Positions 29,501 through 36,912 of a stretch of 64,000 bases of DNA are shown one piece after another. This DNA is from Maribacter algarum (ex Zhang et al. 2020). Its GTDB lineage: Bacteria > Bacteroidota > Bacteroidia > Flavobacteriales > Flavobacteriaceae. Positions within the stretch are counted from its first letter, which is position 1, and every line of letters starts with the position of its first letter. The stretch covers positions 62,001 to 126,000 of the forward strand of contig NZ_VATY01000006.1 in assembly GCF_005885635.1 (NCBI RefSeq), written 5' to 3'. The notes beneath the pieces are model-generated. The model worked only from the letters and a program-made list of their open reading frames with translations, was not told the origin of the DNA and did not search any database. A program made the translations under genes and the position numbers.

Positions 29501-30054
29501 TTGTAATAAGTATTAAAGTAGATGATTTGAATTTAGGAGCTGCGGGTACATTAAGAAAGCAAGGAGAATCTTCTCTTGAAAGAAATTTTGGGAAGTCAAA
29601 TGTTAAAGATAGATACCGAATTATGCCATTTCATAGAAAGACTAAAGACCATATGTATCGAAATCGATATGGCAATATAGTTTTTACCAAAATCCCTACA
29701 GAGCCAGATTTCATGTATTATAAAAAGAGCGGAAAGCATGCCATAGGACAGCGAATTTCAACAGCGGACGCAAAGAAAATTTTTGACAACGACCCAGAAT
29801 CTTTAATTACAAGTGCAGAGCTTACCTTGGACGAGAATTTTGGAATGACAATGCAAATACTTGCACATGAACTCGGTCATATTGAATTTGGCATTGATAA
29901 TGACTGGTTGGGCTTTCTTTGGTCATTAATCGAACCGGAGGATTTTTATTGGAGAGGTCACTCCAGAGGAAACCCGAATGGTGAACATGCAATATTTAGA
30001 GAACAAGGTAACGATGCCACACCGACTACGGTCATCAGCCCTAGAGATTTTTAA
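23569..30054 (+). CDS. Giant RHS-repeat protein with C-terminal zinc-protease-like toxin domain
   Basis: This 2161-residue protein has a signal peptide (to about residue 28). A BACON-like domain with PSWVSAFANGTTSVTV follows, then repeated Ig/PKD-like modules (two near-identical ~160-residue units around 200-500) and cysteine-rich thrombospondin-3-like loops (DTDGDNYEDPG, DQDGDGQGDATAV). YD repeats run from about 1190. The RHS-associated core (about 1820-1945) contains IKDYLGNVRATF, YYPFGGSMPGR, YSFQGQEKDIETG, LRLWDSSIGRWISPDP and the border GIGNNPINHVDKKGD. Beyond about residue 1946 lies a ~215-residue variable-type tail containing the zincin motif HELGH (2100-2104). Polymorphic toxins have this architecture: an exported YD shell carrying a C-terminal effector, here a likely metallopeptidase. 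The next gene, 1 bp away, is a candidate immunity protein. Confidence 0.88.
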   Translation: MKLSNHTKIRIIIVLAMFLGISSEINAQGGGCFAAGTNLSFPASGGTQNSAVQGGCSDGSTYEWQIGSKPSWVSAFANGTTSVTVIASANTQGARTGTVQLVKNGSQIGVFSVSQAAGQVTVGQVSITSGPTQRCSGSGTSDFNASATNASSYSWTLTPGAGTINSSGTVTWNSSYIGTAIVQVTANGPNNSTSTASRNVSVVGVSTPSLQTNLNEICSGEQATLTMGPLQSSVRYQLLRNGTVTGQEVTTNSNGQPGGISWDVFSGGTYSVRGTQLGGLGCSNTWGTLVIDENAGLGNPSINGPSQLCSGTAQTDFNISGNNGTNTYVWSILNGGPATINSSTGLVTWNGSTSTATIRLTATSECGTTTNINKSVSFDLISTPGLQANMNEFCTGDQVMLSLGPLQSSVRYELLKDGIFTGFEVTTDSNGQPGGTSWDVSSGGTYSVRATKSTGLNCSITYGSLPIIEKANLGNPVLSDPGTRCRQTGTSTLNVTGGSSANTYSWTLTNAGSSTINGSGTSATINWPASFSGTAIAAVEITSECGTTTTLSRLIVVTEPDIWYADTDGDNYEDPGGATQQSCTQPAGNWTNTPQGPDQCPLQPAPGTGTNGCDPDCADGYFRPSGSNDPPPAGNYVPVEFSFQEAGGIAYAELVFPNGSCTQPYEITFLDPIDEWATFTFNSATNSMAIEVEQFVSVNGSSSRGTGSRVAINGIQVGILGANQTGPPVFPTCDLTTIRVDGTDIPLATDIDYPISSDTKAIQIVFDPLGCAGEITLKDYNNPNDTPEWSTWLSYAPVGNSTFNFTTQDNNTGQSRIAYIGIYKLDNDEFLGLFRISQTSCLDMEWYPDQDGDGQGDATAVPRGGCDAPTDETYSFVKNNNDLCPFEAGTLENQGCPPGTAPENRNTVTTLTYDIGENLTVGSKFYFDEIGKLEQVQAWDIKSDSIWTSATLYDEFGFVALQTLSAPIKPGSNFEFKEGFIKKADNVTDYALDDYDGVNREEPLPVGDADEVPNNIASATLGWYYSENNIREGFQDVTNFPFTKSIYSDLNPGKMLRIVGGNKINGEWSQKYAFSMKASDELSLTPAFGDVKYSDFEITKTISRDVHGVENVEFTDSDGKLLATARSGPEGAESPLLNVDIPEQGFIDIHIPEGITGFTVSNPSEVTIYNLITEQKETDGTVNLSNGFYRVAVNDMINFIKGSIYVSYKVNYYDYSLNVYDEADRLVKSYQPLASIIAEKPVSTYIYDALGQLIEISSPDEGSTQFKYRENGQIRFSQDSKQKDPNDDGDYSDSEFSYFNYDSAGRLVESGVYIEDSITFVNSNSIIENELDDINLDTDGLANASCKEQKFTLYDKLDTSALHNALSVEGIGTSNYPVQKFLSGNVSKTYTVQTNASSSTWYSYDIYGRIEWVIQQIDGLGVKTIDYEYYPISGQIYKIYYQKHVPSERFIHRYNYNEADKLVTVETSTDDSTFILNANHSYYENGSLKRTELADGVQGVDYIYNLNGLIKGINHPSLDSNNDPSKDSNDLFGMQIDYHSDDYKRDVSSVTSPTYGTDRLNGDIKGVRWKNDAIPGMTNELMYAYEYNRNNWLLSADFDGNGDLGDTTEPIVTSIAVVENNQTLDLKASQSITLLADDGGEGFHAKDGSMFSARITQDAGGTTIMEGDYDVSNLTYDANGNILSLRRKKGSDGAGNAMDDLSYNYKTKTNQLEQVVDIDGDVPNAEDFETQLDSQNYVYNSIGQLIENKAANLTYQYNSNRLLIGIKRNNLNLVKFYYNDRFQRVRKESYLPNGFDIAKTTNYVRDIAGSILAIYTENTLVEQPIYGNNRIGVYYKQDDTSVYEIKDYLGNVRATFMKSNTDAIPRSASDYYPFGGSMPGRNLISDYRYSFQGQEKDIETGKESFDLRLWDSSIGRWISPDPEDEFYSPYLGIGNNPINHVDKKGDIIIVTDARAQAVVNQFMIAYPVLYQKLHSSSIVISIKVDDLNLGAAGTLRKQGESSLERNFGKSNVKDRYRIMPFHRKTKDHMYRNRYGNIVFTKIPTEPDFMYYKKSGKHAIGQRISTADAKKIFDNDPESLITSAELTLDENFGMTMQILAHELGHIEFGIDNDWLGFLWSLIEPEDFYWRGHSRGNPNGEHAIFREQGNDATPTTVISPRDF

Positions 30055-30055
30055 T

Positions 30056-30730
30056 ATGAAAACGATTTTGTTAATAATTTGGTTTGGTATAGTGTCAAAT
30101 GCAATTTTCTCTCAAAAGATACCAGATAGCGTGCTTATTTCTGAGTTAAAGAAAAATGTTTTAGCTTATCGAATAAGAACAGATTTCAAATTAGTAGAAC
30201 ATGGTGATAATTCTACAAGAATTAAAACTGAACTTTTACGTCTTTTTCCTGAAAAAGGTGAAGATTTGTTATTGGATGTTTCAAATATACCATTAAGGTA
30301 TCCTAATCCTAATATAGATCTGTTTGAAGTAACAAATTTCAACTACGAATTTTCACGTATTGGGAGCGATGGAGAAATAGAGATTGTGAATAACAGTAAA
30401 GAATATTTTGACTCCAAACCGAAGGTCGATCAATTATCTAGAAGAATGTTAATAGGTATTAATAGAAAAGAAAAGAGTATTATTTATGTATCCGGGTATT
30501 TTTACCTAACAAAAATAAGTAATGATTTCGACTTGGATATGAATAACCCAGATTCGTTCATTCAGTTTTTAAGATTAAAATTGTTTAATTATAATATGAA
30601 TGATTTTTCTTTTGTTAAACAGAGGAAAAAATACTTATTATACAAAGGTTATTCCAAAGCAACATCTGCAAACTATTATATCCGAGTAAACAAAAATGAC
30701 TTTGATAATTTATGTGTTACCAAAATTTAG
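30056..30730 (+). CDS. Putative periplasmic immunity protein
   Basis: The ATG at 30056, 1 bp after the toxin stop, gives 224 residues with a signal peptide (MKTILLIIWFGIVSNAIFSQ). An upstream in-frame start at 29978 would overlap the toxin gene by 77 bp and bury the signal peptide, so it is rejected. The mature protein has no motif I recognise and is rich in Lys, Asn and Ser. Its position right after an RHS toxin tail is where immunity genes lie. The signal peptide would place it in the periplasm, matching a protease that acts from outside. This role is inferred from position only. Confidence 0.6.
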   Translation: MKTILLIIWFGIVSNAIFSQKIPDSVLISELKKNVLAYRIRTDFKLVEHGDNSTRIKTELLRLFPEKGEDLLLDVSNIPLRYPNPNIDLFEVTNFNYEFSRIGSDGEIEIVNNSKEYFDSKPKVDQLSRRMLIGINRKEKSIIYVSGYFYLTKISNDFDLDMNNPDSFIQFLRLKLFNYNMNDFSFVKQRKKYLLYKGYSKATSANYYIRVNKNDFDNLCVTKI

Positions 30731-31053
30731 TATTTACTTAAATGCACTGATTCTTCGTTAACAGTCATTTGGAATTGCCTGCAAACATGAATTATTATAA
30801 TGGTTATCATTATGAAAATTCCTAGAAAATATAACGCATTTAAAATCACCTTAGATTTTCTTTGGGTTTTACATTTTTAAGTATTGGTCAACCCCTACAA
30901 ATAATCTTACTATTTGCTATCACCCAATTTTTGTTTTCAAAAACCACAGAGAATAACCCAAACACATCAAAAAACAGCTGGTTTGAGGCAAGGTTTTCTT
31001 TCAAAAAGCGTTGTATTAATACGAAAATAACTACAAACCAAATTTCTAAAATC
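30731..31053. other. Gap after the toxin/immunity pair
   Basis: This 323-bp stretch holds only an open but uncoding-looking frame leading into the next gene (Lys/Asn/Phe-rich, no signal peptide). No RNA gene, clear promoter or strong terminator was found. In RHS loci such gaps often contain remnants of older toxin tails; none was recognisable. Confidence 0.4.
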
Positions 31054-31626
31054 ATGAAAAAATTAGCCCTTGTATTAGTGTTACTTTTTGTTGGCTCAAA
31101 TATTCTTGCTCAAGACTCAAAATTGAGCGCAACCCTTTCCTATCCTTTGACCATTGGAGACAATTTTCTTAACGACTATACCGGCTACATTGATGTTGGT
31201 CTTCAATATAGTTTTGTGAATCTCGAGGTCGTACGGTTCGGTGTTTCGGCGAATGCCAGTTTCATAGGAATACCAAACCCAGGAATTGAAGGAGAGAAGT
31301 ATAGTGGAACATTAATTTACCCAAGAGTTTTTGGCGAATTTTTACTTGGCCGAGATGGGACCTTTAGACCTATAGCTGGTCTTGGCTATGGTATTAACAA
31401 ATTCAATTCCACATTAGATACTACCGGTGCCGGTTTTGATACAATAAAGCGAAATTATGAGGGCCTTATACTAAACATCGGGGCGTCTTATGACATCACC
31501 AGTTCTATTTTCGTAATTGCCCAGTATGATTGGGCCAATATTGATCGTAGCAGCAGTTTTGTGAATAATGAAAATTTTAACAACCGTGGCAGCCTCGTTA
31601 AAGTGGGCGTTGGGGTCAGGTTCTAA
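31054..31626 (+). CDS. Outer-membrane beta-barrel protein
   Basis: The ATG at 31054 starts a signal peptide (MKKLALVLVLLFVGSNILAQ); an upstream in-frame start at 30862 is rejected because it lacks one. The 190-residue product consists of alternating amphipathic strands, with GTLIYPRVFGEFLLG, FRPIAGLGYGINKF and a terminal aromatic strand ending in VGVGVRF. This fits an eight-stranded OmpW/OmpA-like outer-membrane barrel. It begins the second half of the cargo operon, 59 bp before the T9SS-sorted protein. Confidence 0.8.
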   Translation: MKKLALVLVLLFVGSNILAQDSKLSATLSYPLTIGDNFLNDYTGYIDVGLQYSFVNLEVVRFGVSANASFIGIPNPGIEGEKYSGTLIYPRVFGEFLLGRDGTFRPIAGLGYGINKFNSTLDTTGAGFDTIKRNYEGLILNIGASYDITSSIFVIAQYDWANIDRSSSFVNNENFNNRGSLVKVGVGVRF

Positions 31627-31685
31627 AATTCATTTTGTAGAAAAGATAAACCATAATATCTGTATTGAACTATACCTGATTTTCA

Positions 31686-34600
31686 ATGTCCCAAACTTTG
31701 AAAAATACCTGCCTTATACTAGTGCTACTTTTTAGCATTGGCAATATGAATGCCCAAAACGAAGCGGCAAACTGGTATTTTGGTCAATATGCGGGCCTTG
31801 ATTTTAATGGGGGTGCACCCGTCCCGCTTACCGATGGCCAACTCTGGACTCAAGAAGGGTGCTCAACGATTTCAGATGTAAATGGTAATCTCTTGTTCTA
31901 TACAGATGGTGTTACCATTTGGAATCGAGCCCACAACCCAATGCCAAATGGCATGGGGCTAAATGGACATACGTCTAGTACACAATCGGGTATCATAGTA
32001 CCTTCTCCAGGAAACCCAGATGTATACTACGTTTTTACTGTAGATGAAGGCACTGAGACAGATGGTCTTCAATATAGTGTTGTTGATATGACCTTGGATG
32101 GAGGTTTGGGTGATGTAACTACTAAGAATATACTTTTAGAGACGCCACTTTTGGAAAAGCTAACGGCAGTTGTACATGCCAATGGAAATGATATTTGGGT
32201 TTTGGCCCATCGCTACCCAGGTAATGAGTATGTGGCCTATTTGGTTACGGCTACTGGAGTGAGCGCCGCACCAGTAGTTTCTTCAATTGGGCTTAATGCA
32301 ACCCAACCTTCACATACAGTTGGATATCTCAAGTTGTCACCCGATGGCAGGTTTTTGGCTACTGCAAGTTCATCAGGAAATTATCTTCAGCTATATAATT
32401 TCGATACGGCTACTGGTATCATCAGTAATTTTTTAGACCTATCAAGCTTCTATTCGACATTAGCAGGAACCAAAATCACCTCGGTATATGGAGTAGAGTT
32501 TTCGTCAGATAGTAGTAAGCTATATGTGGCAAGTACCATTGTAGTCAATTACCCTGTTTTAGACAATAGATTATATCAGTTTGACTTGACCAATTTCAAT
32601 GCTCTTGCCATAGAAGCTTCTGCCGTCATGTTGTCTAGTCAACCCATTCAGATGGGCGGCTTGCAATTAGGCATTGATGGTAAAATTTATGTAAATCAAT
32701 ATGAACAAACTCATTTGGGGGTAATCAATAACCCCAATGTTGCAGGGATAGGAGCAAATTATGTGCAAAATGGGGTTTCATTATCGGGCAGACTTTCCCG
32801 CCTGGGGTTACCGCCTTTTATACAATCTTATTTCGTAGTAGGACTTTTGGCAAACAACTTTTGCCATGGCGACGCCACCGAATTTTCAGTGACCACAAGT
32901 GGGGCAGTAACAAGTATTAATTGGGACTTTGGTGATGGCAACACCTCTATTTTGGAGCACCCAACGCATACCTATGCGACTCCTGGCACCTATACCGTGA
33001 GTGTAACTGCTACCACTGCGTTGGAGACAAAAACAGAAAGTAAGGATATCACGATTTATGCAGTGCCAACAGCCAACACCGTCAGCGATTTTGAGGTATG
33101 CAGCAAAAACGCTTTCTCTGAATTTGATCTGTCCACTAAAGATACTGAAGTACTAGGTACACAACTGGCGACTGATTATTCAATTGGTTACTATCCGACT
33201 TTGACTGATGCGCAAAATGGTACGAACTTATTGCTGAATCTTTACACCAACACGAATTCAACTGAGACCATTTTTGCCCGTATTTCAAATGCGAACAACC
33301 CGAGCTGTTTTGATACCACTTCCTTTGATTTGATAGTCAAAGAAGCTCCAGTTTTGAACGCAGTAACAGATTGGGTAGCCTGTGATACGGATGGTGATGG
33401 TTTTTTCGATTTTGATTTGACCCAAAAAGACAATGAAGTATTGAATGGGCAGAGTGCGACTACTTTTTCGGTCAAGTACTATTTAAATCAAGCAGACGCC
33501 AATGCAGACATCAATGCCATAGGCCCAAACTATACAAACACTGTTTCACCAGAGCAAATTTTCTTTCGCATCGAAAATACAACCTACCCAGAATGTTTTG
33601 AAACAGGCAGTTTCAATTTAGAAGTTATTGCCGCTGTCTTGGCTTTAGACCCTCCAGATTTAGAAATCTGCGACGATGACAATGACGGAATCGTCTCTTT
33701 TGACCTTTCCACTCAAGATGCTATCATTTTGGGAACACAGAACCCATCTAACTTTAGTGTCAGTTACCATACCACGCAATTAGATGCAGATAATGGTTCA
33801 AATAGCTTGAACAAAACAAACTATACCAACACAACGGCATATTCGGAGACGATTTACGCCAGAGTAGAAAACAATAGTAATACCAACTGTTTTAATACCG
33901 TCTCCTTCAGTCTTCGGGTTTACGATTCACCTCTATCACAAACCGTAACCGATTGGCAAGTTTGTGATGATAACAATGATGGCATTCAAAGTTTTGACTT
34001 GTCGCAAAAAGACACCGAAGTTTTAGGAAGTCAATCGGCAACTCAGTTCAATATATCATATTATTTAAACCAAGTCGATGCGGATGGTAATATCAACCCG
34101 ATTACTGGCATTTTTCAAAATAACAGTAGTCCACAAACGGTTTTTTATCGCATAGAGAATATTGGAAATCCAAGCTGTTTTTTGACTGATAGTTTTGATT
34201 TGGAGGTATTCGATACACCTATTGCAAATGTTCCAACGGACATGGTTCTTTGCGATATCCATGAAACCGGAATCCTAAGTTTTGATTTGTCTACCAAGGA
34301 TATCGAGATTTTGAATGGACAAGACCCGAATACTTTTTCGGTTACCTATTTTTCTAGTGATGCCGATGCTGTGGCCAACCAAAACCCATTACAAAAACAA
34401 GATCATAGCAATTCATTGCCCCAGGAAGTTATTTATGCCCGAATTCAAAATAACGGGCTAACCGATTGTTATGATACTACTTCTTTTTCCATCATATTAA
34501 ATCCTTTACCACAACCTTTGTTGGATGAAACCTATGTTATTTGTCCAGATACGCCCCAACTAGATATTGATGGTGGCGATTTTGAAAGTTGGTCATGGCG

Positions 34601-35204
34601 GGATGAAAATGGAAGCGAACTTTCTACAAATAGAAATATCAACATTGTAGCTTTAGGAGATTATACACTAACAGTTACGGAAACCTTGAATGGAGCAGTT
34701 TGCGAAAAGATGGTTGATTTCCAAGTGGTATCCTCAGGTGCACCTGAAGATTTCACAACAGAGATCAAAGGTTTTTCAGATAATGTGATTATAGAAGTAA
34801 ATGTGGAGGGAACAGGTGATTTCGAATATTCAGTAGACGGCGAGAATTTTCAAAATAACAATCGAATTGAGGTATTTCCTGGAGCATATACCGTTTATGT
34901 GCGCGATGCCTTTTTATGCAGAACTTTATCCAAAGATATTATCGCATTAGGCTACCAAAAATTCTTCACTCCAAATGGAGATGGAAGACATGAATTTTGG
35001 AATATTATCGGTGCTGAGAACTACCCAGAATCCCAGTTGTTCATCTATGATCGCCAAGGTAAATTATTAGCGCAGATTTCGCCTCTCGATAGAGGCTGGA
35101 ATGGCACTTATAATGGGCTTAGATTACCCTCCACCGACTACTGGTTTCGTTATGTTTTTGATAATGGAAAAGTCTTCACCGGACACTTCACTCTGAAACG
35201 TTAA
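31686..35204 (+). CDS. T9SS type-B-sorted surface protein with PKD domain and five repeats
   Basis: The 1172-residue product has a signal peptide (about 1-24). A beta-propeller-like N-terminal part follows (about 30-400, with SPDGRFLATASSSGNYLQLY). A PKD domain comes next (about 405-465, WDFGDGNTS...HTYATPGTYTVSV), then five ~95-residue repeats (about 465-940). The C-terminal gliding-motility-associated sorting domain (FFTPNGDGRHEFW, LFIYDRQGKLL, RGWNGTYNG, YWFRYVFDNGKVFTGHF) is diagnostic of T9SS type-B substrates. The protein therefore leaves the cell by the host T9SS, not by the T2SS-like machine encoded around it. An adhesive surface role is likely. It is 75 bp upstream of a lipoprotein gene. 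Confidence 0.88.
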   Translation: MSQTLKNTCLILVLLFSIGNMNAQNEAANWYFGQYAGLDFNGGAPVPLTDGQLWTQEGCSTISDVNGNLLFYTDGVTIWNRAHNPMPNGMGLNGHTSSTQSGIIVPSPGNPDVYYVFTVDEGTETDGLQYSVVDMTLDGGLGDVTTKNILLETPLLEKLTAVVHANGNDIWVLAHRYPGNEYVAYLVTATGVSAAPVVSSIGLNATQPSHTVGYLKLSPDGRFLATASSSGNYLQLYNFDTATGIISNFLDLSSFYSTLAGTKITSVYGVEFSSDSSKLYVASTIVVNYPVLDNRLYQFDLTNFNALAIEASAVMLSSQPIQMGGLQLGIDGKIYVNQYEQTHLGVINNPNVAGIGANYVQNGVSLSGRLSRLGLPPFIQSYFVVGLLANNFCHGDATEFSVTTSGAVTSINWDFGDGNTSILEHPTHTYATPGTYTVSVTATTALETKTESKDITIYAVPTANTVSDFEVCSKNAFSEFDLSTKDTEVLGTQLATDYSIGYYPTLTDAQNGTNLLLNLYTNTNSTETIFARISNANNPSCFDTTSFDLIVKEAPVLNAVTDWVACDTDGDGFFDFDLTQKDNEVLNGQSATTFSVKYYLNQADANADINAIGPNYTNTVSPEQIFFRIENTTYPECFETGSFNLEVIAAVLALDPPDLEICDDDNDGIVSFDLSTQDAIILGTQNPSNFSVSYHTTQLDADNGSNSLNKTNYTNTTAYSETIYARVENNSNTNCFNTVSFSLRVYDSPLSQTVTDWQVCDDNNDGIQSFDLSQKDTEVLGSQSATQFNISYYLNQVDADGNINPITGIFQNNSSPQTVFYRIENIGNPSCFLTDSFDLEVFDTPIANVPTDMVLCDIHETGILSFDLSTKDIEILNGQDPNTFSVTYFSSDADAVANQNPLQKQDHSNSLPQEVIYARIQNNGLTDCYDTTSFSIILNPLPQPLLDETYVICPDTPQLDIDGGDFESWSWRDENGSELSTNRNINIVALGDYTLTVTETLNGAVCEKMVDFQVVSSGAPEDFTTEIKGFSDNVIIEVNVEGTGDFEYSVDGENFQNNNRIEVFPGAYTVYVRDAFLCRTLSKDIIALGYQKFFTPNGDGRHEFWNIIGAENYPESQLFIYDRQGKLLAQISPLDRGWNGTYNGLRLPSTDYWFRYVFDNGKVFTGHFTLKR
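33070..34505 (+). repeat. Five tandem ~290-bp coding repeats
   Basis: Within the T9SS-sorted gene, units start near 33070, 33356, 33647, 33932 and 34214. Each encodes a Cys-containing start (VC/AC/IC/LC), an Asp-rich DxDxDG-like loop, SFDLS(T/Q)KD, an (E/I)(V/I)L(G/N)(T/G/S)Q motif and a downstream ARI/RIEN strand with a second Cys. These are typical repeated extracellular domains of Bacteroidota surface proteins. The units are diverged, so recent expansion is unlikely. Confidence 0.75.
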
Positions 35205-35279
35205 AAAAGCACCATTTTTTACCGTTTTTATACAACACTTGAGGCTTATTTTCGTTTAAATAGGATAAGAAACCTACTT

Positions 35280-35999
35280 ATGCAAACTAGACTATACTTA
35301 TTGCTATCTGCTTGGCTGATAGTATCTTGCGCTCCCGTTAGGGAAATGAGCAACAAAGAGAAGCACATGCCCTCGATTGGGGACATAGGCAAGCATTCCA
35401 AATCACTGGTACATTCCACATTTCACAAAGTTGGAACCCCTTCTTTGAAGGATCCTATTGCACTTTCTGTAATGGAATTTCCCTTCACCAAATCGAAATT
35501 CAAAAAGTACTTGGAAATGGAAACGGCCAAAGGAAAAAAACCGCGATTAACTTACGTAGATTCCCTACCAAATAAACCAAAATACCTCTGTGTCGAAATC
35601 GCCGATAAAATTGGAATAAAAGAAGCCCTGAATTACGCGCATAATAATGGAGTGAAAACCTATTTGGAAAATGATGATCAGTATACAATTATCACAAAAA
35701 TAGCGGTAACATCAGATAAAGCTACCATGACAGCGCTTACGAAATCAGATGCGATTTCCTTGATTGATAACAGGAATGGAAATATTACTCTTGAAGTCTT
35801 AAAGGGACAAGATAGGAGCTTCATAAATCTTTCCACAATGGAAGTCTTCGATTATGAAGTTTCTGGATTTTGTTGGGGTGAGACCAAGTACGGTAAAAAA
35901 CAAATAGAGGCATTGTCCTCCAACGGTGAAAGTTGTCCAAGAGGTACGGAGAAAAAAGCCTACAAACTTGACAATTCCACATCGTTTTTAAAATTATAA
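35280..35999 (+). CDS. Hypothetical lipoprotein
   Basis: The 239-residue product has lipobox LIVSC (Cys about 17), so it is likely a lipoprotein. The mature part begins with a flexible charged region. It then has a globular domain with no recognised motif and three cysteines in the last ~60 residues. It is 2 bp upstream of another lipoprotein gene, with which it is probably co-expressed ahead of the secretion genes. A pilotin-like role for the secretin is possible but unsupported. Confidence 0.7.
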   Translation: MQTRLYLLLSAWLIVSCAPVREMSNKEKHMPSIGDIGKHSKSLVHSTFHKVGTPSLKDPIALSVMEFPFTKSKFKKYLEMETAKGKKPRLTYVDSLPNKPKYLCVEIADKIGIKEALNYAHNNGVKTYLENDDQYTIITKIAVTSDKATMTALTKSDAISLIDNRNGNITLEVLKGQDRSFINLSTMEVFDYEVSGFCWGETKYGKKQIEALSSNGESCPRGTEKKAYKLDNSTSFLKL

Positions 36000-36001
36000 T
36001 C

Positions 36002-36394
36002 ATGAAAAAGCTACAAACGTTGCTAATACTTACGGTTCTGATTTTATTTTCAAGTTGTGAAGACCTTTTGGAAGTACCGGATATTTCTATGGAAACAGTT
36101 CAACTTTTAGCTCCTTCGGATAGCACCACGGTTGTACAATCAAACGTGAACTTTACATGGGATGAGGTTTATGAAGCGAGCCAATACCATGTGCAAGTGG
36201 CTGCCCCAAGTTTTGAAAATGCCGCTCAAATCGTGGTTGATACACTTATAGTGGTTGATAGTACTTTCGCAAGCCCACGCTTTAATAGAGTTCTGACTGA
36301 TAGCGACTATGAATGGCGTGTTAGAGCCCAGAATAGTGGGTATGAGACAGAATTTACAATGCATAAATTCAGTGTTGATACGTCGGGCAACTAA
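36002..36394 (+). CDS. Lipoprotein with one fibronectin-III-like domain
   Basis: The 130-residue product has a lipoprotein signal with lipobox LFSSC (Cys about 19), followed by a single Fn3-like beta-sandwich. The typical strands are LLAPSDSTTV, VNFTWDEVYEASQYHVQV and YEWRVRAQNSG. Small lipid-anchored Fn3 proteins are common in Bacteroidota and usually mediate protein or glycan contact. It lies directly before the second secretion block. Confidence 0.75.
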   Translation: MKKLQTLLILTVLILFSSCEDLLEVPDISMETVQLLAPSDSTTVVQSNVNFTWDEVYEASQYHVQVAAPSFENAAQIVVDTLIVVDSTFASPRFNRVLTDSDYEWRVRAQNSGYETEFTMHKFSVDTSGN

Positions 36395-36398
36395 GAGA

Positions 36399-36418
36399 TT
36401 CCCGCCTTTGCGGGAATG
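36399..36418. terminator. Hairpin between lipoprotein and gspC-like gene
   Basis: ATTCCCGC and GCGGGAAT form an 8-bp stem with a 4-nt loop, followed 10-20 bp later by a short A/T run. The same core is a common dispersed repeat in flavobacteria. It may attenuate transcription into the secretion genes rather than stop it fully. Confidence 0.5.
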
Positions 36419-36438
36419 AAAAATAAAAAATTTTCTAG

Positions 36439-36912
36439 GTGAAAAAAAACCATAAAACATACCTGTTGTTGGCCGTTGTCCTTGGTATTTGGGGCATCAT
36501 AGGATTTAAATTCTTAAGTGCCGTGAATCCATCCACACAGGAAATTGCACAGGTTACTTCTGAGCAAACTTTCATTCCCAAGAAAATTAAAGAACGAGAG
36601 ACTTTTTCAATTGTGGCCGATTATAGAGATCCCTTTTTAGGAACTGTACAAGCACCAAAAAAAAAGGTGGTCAAAAGAAAATCGGTGCCGACCATAAAAA
36701 AAGAAGTAGTACCTACAAAATCGATACAGTATACTGGTTTTATAACGGACAAAAGTTCAAAACAAAAAATCTTCTTCGTGACAGTTGATGGTAAACAACA
36801 AATGATGTCCCTCAATGACACTTTTCAAGAGGTTAAATTGATTCGAGGAACTAAATCTTCTATTCGAGTGAAGTACGACGGACGTACGCAAAACATCTCC
36901 CTAACCGAATGA
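36439..36912 (+). CDS. GspC/PilP-like inner-membrane component
   Basis: This starts with GTG at 36439 and encodes 157 residues. It has one N-terminal membrane helix (about 7-25), then a linker with YRDPFLG, which resembles the PilP/GspC sequence preceding the HR domain, a Lys-rich stretch, and a compact beta domain (about 95-157). GspC and PilP connect the inner-membrane platform to the secretin. Similarity is limited, and the call relies on layout and on the overlap (ATGA) with the following pseudopilin gene. Confidence 0.68.
   Translation: MKKNHKTYLLLAVVLGIWGIIGFKFLSAVNPSTQEIAQVTSEQTFIPKKIKERETFSIVADYRDPFLGTVQAPKKKVVKRKSVPTIKKEVVPTKSIQYTGFITDKSSKQKIFFVTVDGKQQMMSLNDTFQEVKLIRGTKSSIRVKYDGRTQNISLTE

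Noticed and set aside
30862-31053. N-terminal extension of the outer-membrane barrel protein
   Set aside because: The extension is Lys/Asn-rich and would bury the clear signal peptide that starts at 31054.
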